NCBI RefSeq assembly: GCF_002272015.1
Contig: NZ_NPBY01000049.1
Coordinates: 1 to 64,000, forward strand
Direction: 5' to 3'
DNA: 64,000 bases
Origin: Paenibacillus campinasensis
Lineage (GTDB): Bacteria; Bacillota; Bacilli; Paenibacillales; Paenibacillaceae
The position numbers were made by a program, and so were the translations under genes. The stretch's first letter is position 1, and the number at the start of each line of letters is the position of its first letter. This document shows, in pieces, positions 59,298 through 64,000 of the stretch. The notes under the pieces are model-generated. The model was given only the letters and a program-made list of their open reading frames with translations, was not told where the DNA came from and ran no database searches.

Positions 59298-60872
59298 GTG
59301 TATAAAGTGCTGCTTGCAGATGACGAAATACTGGATCTAGAAGGCATGAAGAGCTTTATTCCATGGGAAAAACTCGGTATGACGATTGCGGGCGCGGTCA
59401 CCAATGGCTTCGCCGCCTGGGAGGTGCTGGAGAAGGAACCTATCGATATTTTGGTAACCGATGTGCGGATGCCGAACATGACAGGCATCGAGCTGGCTCA
59501 GCGTGCGCTCAAGCATCATGAAGATTTGCGGGTCATTTTTATTAGCGGGTATCAGGATTTCAGTTATGTGAAGCAGGCGATCGCCCTGAATGCGTGCAGC
59601 TATGTGCTCAAGCCGATGGAGGACGAGGAGTTGATCCAGGAGCTGACAAAAGCGAGGCAGGAGCTGGATCGTCTTCATCGCCGGAAGGAAACGGAGCGGG
59701 CCTATCAGCAGATGATTCCGATTCTGAAGCATCAGTATTTGCTGCGGTTGCTGCAGCAGCCTTATGATGGCGCGGTCCTGGAAATCATGAAGAGGGAGTA
59801 TCGTTGGGCGGAGCATGAATGGCCTATCCGCGTGGCGCTGCTCGAGTTGGACGAAATGAGTTCCTGGCGAAGCCAGCAACAGGTGTCCGAGGAGAGGAGA
59901 GGAATTCGGGAACAGTACATGGCACAGCTGCATATGGCTTTGGATCAAGGCGGTTTTGCCCATGTATGCAGAGTGACAGATCAACGTACAGCCGTTCTGT
60001 TCGGAGGGGATCGTGACCGGGCGGAGATTGAAGCGATTCTGGAACAATTACGGCAGGAATACGGCCTCACTGTGACGGTGGGCGAGGGCGGGGACGCGCA
60101 TAAGCTCGAAGACCTGCACCAGTCCTACGAGATGGCGGTCAGAGCTTTGGATTACAAAATGTTCCGCGGGAAAGGCCAGTGGATTATGTACCACGAGGTG
60201 CCGACGGAGAACCGCGAGGAAGTGGAGAGTCTCGATATCCGGCTGGATGCGCTGTTCAAGGCGATGGCATCCTATGATCTGGTCGGCATTCATGATGAAA
60301 TTTTGGCCATTCAGCATCTGGCGGCGAACATCCGTTCAACATTTACGGTTCGGAACCTCGCGATGTATATTATATTAAAGCTGGATGAGCATCTGCACAC
60401 GATGCATGAAGACTTGTTCCGGATTTTAGGCATCGAGCTGAAAAATCTGGACATTCTGCTTCAATTTGAAACGCTGGATGATATTTTTTCATGGTTAAGA
60501 ATGAAAGTGTTTGAAATCTCAGAACAGTTAAAATTTCGCAAAGCATCCAAAAACGGGCGTCTCATTGAGGAAATGATAGACGTGATCCGCGATCGCATGC
60601 ATGAAAACATTACTTTGCGCGATATGGCGAACCGCTTTTCTTTTTCACCGAATTATCTGGGGGTTATCTTCAAGGAAGAGACCGGTCATAATTTCAGCGA
60701 CTATGTCATCAAGCTTCGGATGGAGAAGGCCAAGAGCCTGCTTGTCACAACGAAGCTTAAAATATATGAAATCGCCTCCCTGACGGGATATCAGTATTTA
60801 CCTTATTTCAGCCGGCAATTCAAGGAGTTTTACGGCATGACTCCGCTGGAATATAGACGCAAACATACCTAA
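59298..60872 (+). CDS. YesN-type response regulator with AraC domain
   Basis: The 524 residues have an N-terminal receiver (Asp55 in DILVTDVRMPNMTG), a middle region of about 280 residues of unknown fold, and a C-terminal AraC helix-turn-helix pair (ENITLRDMANRFSFSPNYLGVIFKEETG, LKIYEIASLTGYQYLPYFSRQFKEFYG). GTG 59298 is preferred: GGGGGGAG is nine bases upstream, while ATG 59289 touches it. It should activate the importer operon ahead of it when phosphorylated by the following kinase. Confidence 0.92.
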   Translation: MYKVLLADDEILDLEGMKSFIPWEKLGMTIAGAVTNGFAAWEVLEKEPIDILVTDVRMPNMTGIELAQRALKHHEDLRVIFISGYQDFSYVKQAIALNACSYVLKPMEDEELIQELTKARQELDRLHRRKETERAYQQMIPILKHQYLLRLLQQPYDGAVLEIMKREYRWAEHEWPIRVALLELDEMSSWRSQQQVSEERRGIREQYMAQLHMALDQGGFAHVCRVTDQRTAVLFGGDRDRAEIEAILEQLRQEYGLTVTVGEGGDAHKLEDLHQSYEMAVRALDYKMFRGKGQWIMYHEVPTENREEVESLDIRLDALFKAMASYDLVGIHDEILAIQHLAANIRSTFTVRNLAMYIILKLDEHLHTMHEDLFRILGIELKNLDILLQFETLDDIFSWLRMKVFEISEQLKFRKASKNGRLIEEMIDVIRDRMHENITLRDMANRFSFSPNYLGVIFKEETGHNFSDYVIKLRMEKAKSLLVTTKLKIYEIASLTGYQYLPYFSRQFKEFYGMTPLEYRRKHT

Positions 60873-60922
60873 CCGAATACTTGCACCATTCGCTTATCTC
60901 AGATGTGGGGTCGTGATGTGTT

Positions 60923-62710
60923 ATGGCTGGAAAATTTGAACGCATTCGGGTCAGACTGCCGTTTGGCTACAAGCTGATGCTTTCGTACTGCGTGTTTATT
61001 ATTGTGCCGGTGCTGCTGGTCGGAAATATCGCCAATCAGCTGGCGGTGCAGTCGATCAGGGAGCAAACCTACAACAACATTCAAGGGACGCTCTATCAAA
61101 TGAGCGATAATATCTCTTACAAAATGGAAGATGTCGCTCGCGTGTCGGATATGCTGTATTTCGATATGTCTTTTAACAATCGGCTTCGCTTCAGCGAGAG
61201 CCCCTGGGTCAGCTATGACACAACCGTCAATGTCCTCATTCCCAAGCTTGAAACCGCCATCAACACAGCCAACCGGAAGGTGTGGTTGTCCATCTATCTG
61301 AAAAATGATGAAATACGTGAAATTTATGACAGCTACAGCACGACCGACCCTTTGCACTCGGACAACCGTCTATATGATATTTACCAATACAAGCGGCTTG
61401 AGAACAGGGACTGGTATCACGAATACCCGAAAGAGGAGCAGTACGGTGTCACCATGCAGTGGAAGCAGATTGAGGATGATGCGAGAAAGGACCGCATCTC
61501 ATTGCTCCGCAGATTGGTCGATATCACTTCCGTCAAGCCCCGAGAGATTGGGTTTATGCGAATCAATGTGAATCTGTCCAGCCTGTTTGAGAGCATGGAT
61601 TATCGAAAGATCGGGGACGGAACCGCGCTTTATCTGACGGACAGCGAGGGGCGCATTGTGATCTCGTCAGGAGGAAAGCATTCGACGGTGTTCAAGGAGC
61701 CTGAGCTGCGCAATAACGGGGACCTGCTGATCCGCAAGCCGATCACGCAACTCGGGTGGGATTTGATCGCGGTTGTGCCTTCCCATATCGTCGAGAAGGA
61801 TACGGCGAAGATCCGCTATGTGACCCTGCTCATCTGTGTGGTCTGCATTGCGATCTTTATCGTGGTCAGCCTGATCATCTCCCGATATTTCAGCCGCAGG
61901 GTATCCAAGATTGTATCCGTGCTGGATTCCTTCCAGGAAGGGGAGTTTCACAAGCGGGTTCACTTCAAGGGGGCTGACGAGTTCACGCACATATCGGCAG
62001 CGCTGAACGAGATGGGAAGCAATATCGGACAGCTGATCCGTGAGGTGTACCTGGCCGATCTGCAGAAGAAGGAGGCGGAACTGGAATCGCTGCATGCGCA
62101 GATTAACCCGCACTTTTTGTACAACACGTTATCTTCCATCAGCCGGCTGGCCAAATTCGGCAAGCTGGAAAAACTGCAGCGTATGGTACTGGATCTGGCG
62201 AAGTTTTACCGCTTGTCTCTTAATGACGGCAGAACGATCATCCCGGTCAAAAATGAGCTGGAGCAAGCCCAGGCCTACATCGATATCCAAAAAATCAAAT
62301 ATGAGAACCGCATGCAGGTTCAGTACGACATTGACCCCGAGGTCGTGCGGTATGAGACGGTGAAGCTCATATTGCAGCCTTTTATCGAGAATGTCCTTGA
62401 GCATGCATGGACCGGCGATTACATTCATATTCGCATCATAGGCAGCGTCGTGGAGGAAGGGCTGGAATTCAGAATTATTGATAACGGCGTCGGCTTTCCG
62501 CCAGGGGCTGCCACGTACAGCACAGGCGCCCAGGATCTGGGCAGCACCGGCTACGGCATAAGGAATGTGGATCAGCGCATCAAGCTCCATTACGGGCCGG
62601 AGTACGGTGTGACGCTGTTCAGCCGCCCCGGCATCGGCACGACGGTAAGAATTATACTGCCGCTGGTGACGCGCAGCGTGACCGAGAGGCGTAACAAGCG
62701 AATCGAATAA
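60923..62710 (+). CDS. YesM-type sensor histidine kinase
   Basis: The 595-residue kinase has a first membrane helix (about 17-37), a large extracellular sensor region of about 260 residues, a second helix (about 297-319), a HAMP domain, and the His_kinase box with AQINPHFLYNTLSSISRLAK, then a HATPase domain (LILQPFIENVLEHAWTG, IDNGVGFPPG, GYGIRNVDQRIKLHYG). It pairs with the YesN-type regulator ahead. In this family the binding lipoprotein or sugar itself often acts as signal. GTG and other starts are possible near 60920; the ATG was kept. Confidence 0.92.
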   Translation: MAGKFERIRVRLPFGYKLMLSYCVFIIVPVLLVGNIANQLAVQSIREQTYNNIQGTLYQMSDNISYKMEDVARVSDMLYFDMSFNNRLRFSESPWVSYDTTVNVLIPKLETAINTANRKVWLSIYLKNDEIREIYDSYSTTDPLHSDNRLYDIYQYKRLENRDWYHEYPKEEQYGVTMQWKQIEDDARKDRISLLRRLVDITSVKPREIGFMRINVNLSSLFESMDYRKIGDGTALYLTDSEGRIVISSGGKHSTVFKEPELRNNGDLLIRKPITQLGWDLIAVVPSHIVEKDTAKIRYVTLLICVVCIAIFIVVSLIISRYFSRRVSKIVSVLDSFQEGEFHKRVHFKGADEFTHISAALNEMGSNIGQLIREVYLADLQKKEAELESLHAQINPHFLYNTLSSISRLAKFGKLEKLQRMVLDLAKFYRLSLNDGRTIIPVKNELEQAQAYIDIQKIKYENRMQVQYDIDPEVVRYETVKLILQPFIENVLEHAWTGDYIHIRIIGSVVEEGLEFRIIDNGVGFPPGAATYSTGAQDLGSTGYGIRNVDQRIKLHYGPEYGVTLFSRPGIGTTVRIILPLVTRSVTERRNKRIE

Positions 62711-62718
62711 TCTGGACG

Positions 62719-62767
62719 GATATCCCTGTTCAAACCATTTTGGGCTTGACGAACAGGGATATCTTTT
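62719..62767 (+). terminator. Importer-regulator operon terminator
   Basis: GATATCCCTGTTC (62719-62731) and GAACAGGGATATC (62751-62763) form a perfect 13-bp stem, then TTTT. Confidence 0.93.
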
Positions 62768-62786
62768 GTATATTTGCTTTATTAGA

Positions 62787-62842
62787 TAAAAGCATAAAAG
62801 CTTAAAAGCGAACAAGCGATTAAGTGTAAAAGTGAATGAAAG
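62787..62842. repeat. 8-bp tandem repeat array ahead of aroF
   Basis: Units TAAAAGCA, TAAAAGCT, TAAAAGCG, AACAAGCG, ATTAAGTG, TAAAAGTG and a partial seventh follow without gaps from 62787. The first three differ only at the eighth base. The array fills the space where an aroF promoter would be expected. No standard promoter is seen around it. Confidence 0.75.
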
Positions 62843-62884
62843 CATTCATGCATAAGATAGACTAAGAGAAGGAAGGTACCCGTT

Positions 62885-63940
62885 ATGATCGTCATTACAT
62901 CCAATACGACCCCCGAGGAACAGATTCGGAACATTGTGTCCGAAATTGAGAAAGAGGGGCTTCAGGTCCATATTTCCAGAGGCGCGGACCGAACTGTGAT
63001 CGGTCTCATCGGCAGTGTTAATCCGAAGCTTGCAGAGCATCTGCGGCAGATGAAGGGCGTGGAGAATGTCGTGAAGATCTCCAAGTCCTACAAGCTGGCC
63101 AGCCGGGACTTCCATCCGGATGACACCGTCATTGATATCAAAGGCACGAAAATCGGCGGCGGCAACCTGGTTGTCATGGGCGGTCCGTGCGCTGTCGAGT
63201 CTGCGGAGCAGATTGATGAAATCGCCGGGCTTGTGAAGGCTGCCGGCGGCCAGGTGCTGCGCGGCGGTGCGTTCAAGCCGAGAACAGGCCCTTACAGCTT
63301 CCAGGGCATTGGCGTCGAAGGGCTGATTATGATGGCGGAAGCCGGGCAGAAGCATGGCCTGCTGACCATTACTGAAGTCATGACACCAGAATATGTGGAC
63401 ATCTGTGCAGAGTACGCGGACATTCTGCAGGTAGGAACGCGCAACATGCAAAATTTCGACCTGCTCAGAAAGCTGGGCACCTGTGGCAAGCCGGTGCTGC
63501 TGAAGCGCGGATTCAGCGCCACATATGACGAATTTTTGAATGCAGCCGAGTATATTTTGGCTGGCGGCAACCCGAATGTCATGCTGTGCGAGCGGGGAAT
63601 CCGAACATTTGAGACTTATACGCGCAACACGCTGGATTTATCTGCCATTCCGGTTTTGCAGCAGCTTAGCCATTTGCCGGTGATCTCCGACCCGAGCCAC
63701 GGCACGGGACGTCGTGAGCTGGTGGAACCGATGTCCAAAGCGTCCGTAGCCGCCGGAGCGGACGGTCTCATTGTCGAAATGCATACCGACCCGGACAACT
63801 CGATGACAGGCGACGGGGTGCAATCCCTGTTCCCAGATCAGTTTGCGGCCTTGCTGAAAGATCTGGAGAAGCTGGCTCCGCTCGTTGGTAAAACGTTCAA
63901 TACGGCTAAAGCGCCTGCTGAGCAATTTCAACGCGTCTAA
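62885..63940 (+). CDS. aroF: 3-deoxy-7-phosphoheptulonate (DAHP) synthase
   Basis: DAHP synthase condenses PEP and erythrose 4-phosphate, the entry to aromatic amino acid synthesis. The 351 residues have a ferredoxin-like regulatory N-domain (about 1-70, MIVITSNTTPEEQIRNIV), then the type I-beta TIM barrel with VMGGPCAVESAEQI, LRGGAFKPRTGPYSFQG, the metal site ISDPSHGTGRRELV and VEMHTDPDNSMTGDG. The N-domain matches the feedback-sensing form in Thermotoga; no chorismate mutase is fused. GAGAAGGAAGG precedes the ATG. The final 60 bases of the window (63941-64000) hold no visible gene. Confidence 0.96.
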   Translation: MIVITSNTTPEEQIRNIVSEIEKEGLQVHISRGADRTVIGLIGSVNPKLAEHLRQMKGVENVVKISKSYKLASRDFHPDDTVIDIKGTKIGGGNLVVMGGPCAVESAEQIDEIAGLVKAAGGQVLRGGAFKPRTGPYSFQGIGVEGLIMMAEAGQKHGLLTITEVMTPEYVDICAEYADILQVGTRNMQNFDLLRKLGTCGKPVLLKRGFSATYDEFLNAAEYILAGGNPNVMLCERGIRTFETYTRNTLDLSAIPVLQQLSHLPVISDPSHGTGRRELVEPMSKASVAAGADGLIVEMHTDPDNSMTGDGVQSLFPDQFAALLKDLEKLAPLVGKTFNTAKAPAEQFQRV

Positions 63941-64000
63941 TTGATGTTAGGTTTCTGGGGCGCAGGGAAAGAGGCGTGAGGAAACCGATTACAAAAGGTT

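Overview
The window comes from a spore-forming member of the Bacillota and looks like Paenibacillus or a close relative. The evidence is the moderately GC-rich codon use, strong Shine-Dalgarno sites with frequent TTG and GTG starts, T-box and S-box leaders, sporulation-linked genes (a YheC/YheD-type coat protein, CotF-like coat proteins, a Spo0E-like phosphatase, YtxC, a Kin-type histidine kinase) and YesM/YesN two-component genes beside a lipoprotein sugar transporter. I see no insertion sequence, prophage, CRISPR array or plasmid signal. Almost the whole window is ordinary chromosome, and the novelty lies in small accessory units and leader RNAs.

Layout. 1-5.3 kb: a 28-bp tandem repeat array, leuB, a candidate small RNA, a zinc-motif protein, a PAS histidine kinase, an orphan DRE-TIM aldolase-like enzyme, then tRNA-Pro and tRNA-Gly. 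5.5-9.8 kb: a divergent YheC/YheD-type ATP-grasp gene facing a three-gene cassette of an adenylate-forming enzyme plus SbnA-like and SbnB-like enzymes, which together should make 2,3-diaminopropionate. No NRPS, siderophore synthetase or exporter is visible beside it. 9.74-12 kb: a strong promoter inside the end of the sbnB-like gene, a roughly 330-nt structured leader ending in a terminator, and an ABC-F ATPase gene. 12.1-16.2 kb: T-box leader and pheST. 16.4-22.6 kb: a ZapA domain fused to about 500 residues of coiled coil, a CuA-type lipoprotein, a small membrane protein, mutS2, a DUF350-type protein and a 26-residue membrane peptide. 22.6-29.2 kb: zinc protein, MFS transporter, FAD oxidoreductase, two coat-type proteins, an Lrp regulator with its aminotransferase, and the Spo0E-like gene.

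29.2-37.4 kb: cobalamin adenosyltransferase, RluA pseudouridine synthase, ArsC-family protein, 5'-3' exonuclease, modAB without modC, ROK fructokinase, HRDC protein and corA. corA has its own promoter, a 35-codon upstream reading frame and a start-proximal hairpin. 37.45-41.1 kb: SAM-I riboswitch, metA (with Glu111, predicting acetyl-CoA use), metI and metC. 41.3-46 kb: mqnC, ytxC and T-box-controlled thrS. 46.1-47.3 kb: a 3D-domain wall protein and a small two-repeat protein that resembles gamma-type spore proteins.

47.4-54.3 kb is an envelope-stress block: liaFSR, a membrane-anchored HtrA protease and a second OmpR-type two-component pair of the kind that controls htrA in relatives. It is followed by ispH. 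55.6-62.7 kb holds an oligosaccharide ABC importer (two permeases and a lipoprotein) with a YesN/YesM pair and no sugar-degrading enzyme alongside. The window ends with aroF (DAHP synthase), preceded by an 8-bp tandem repeat array.
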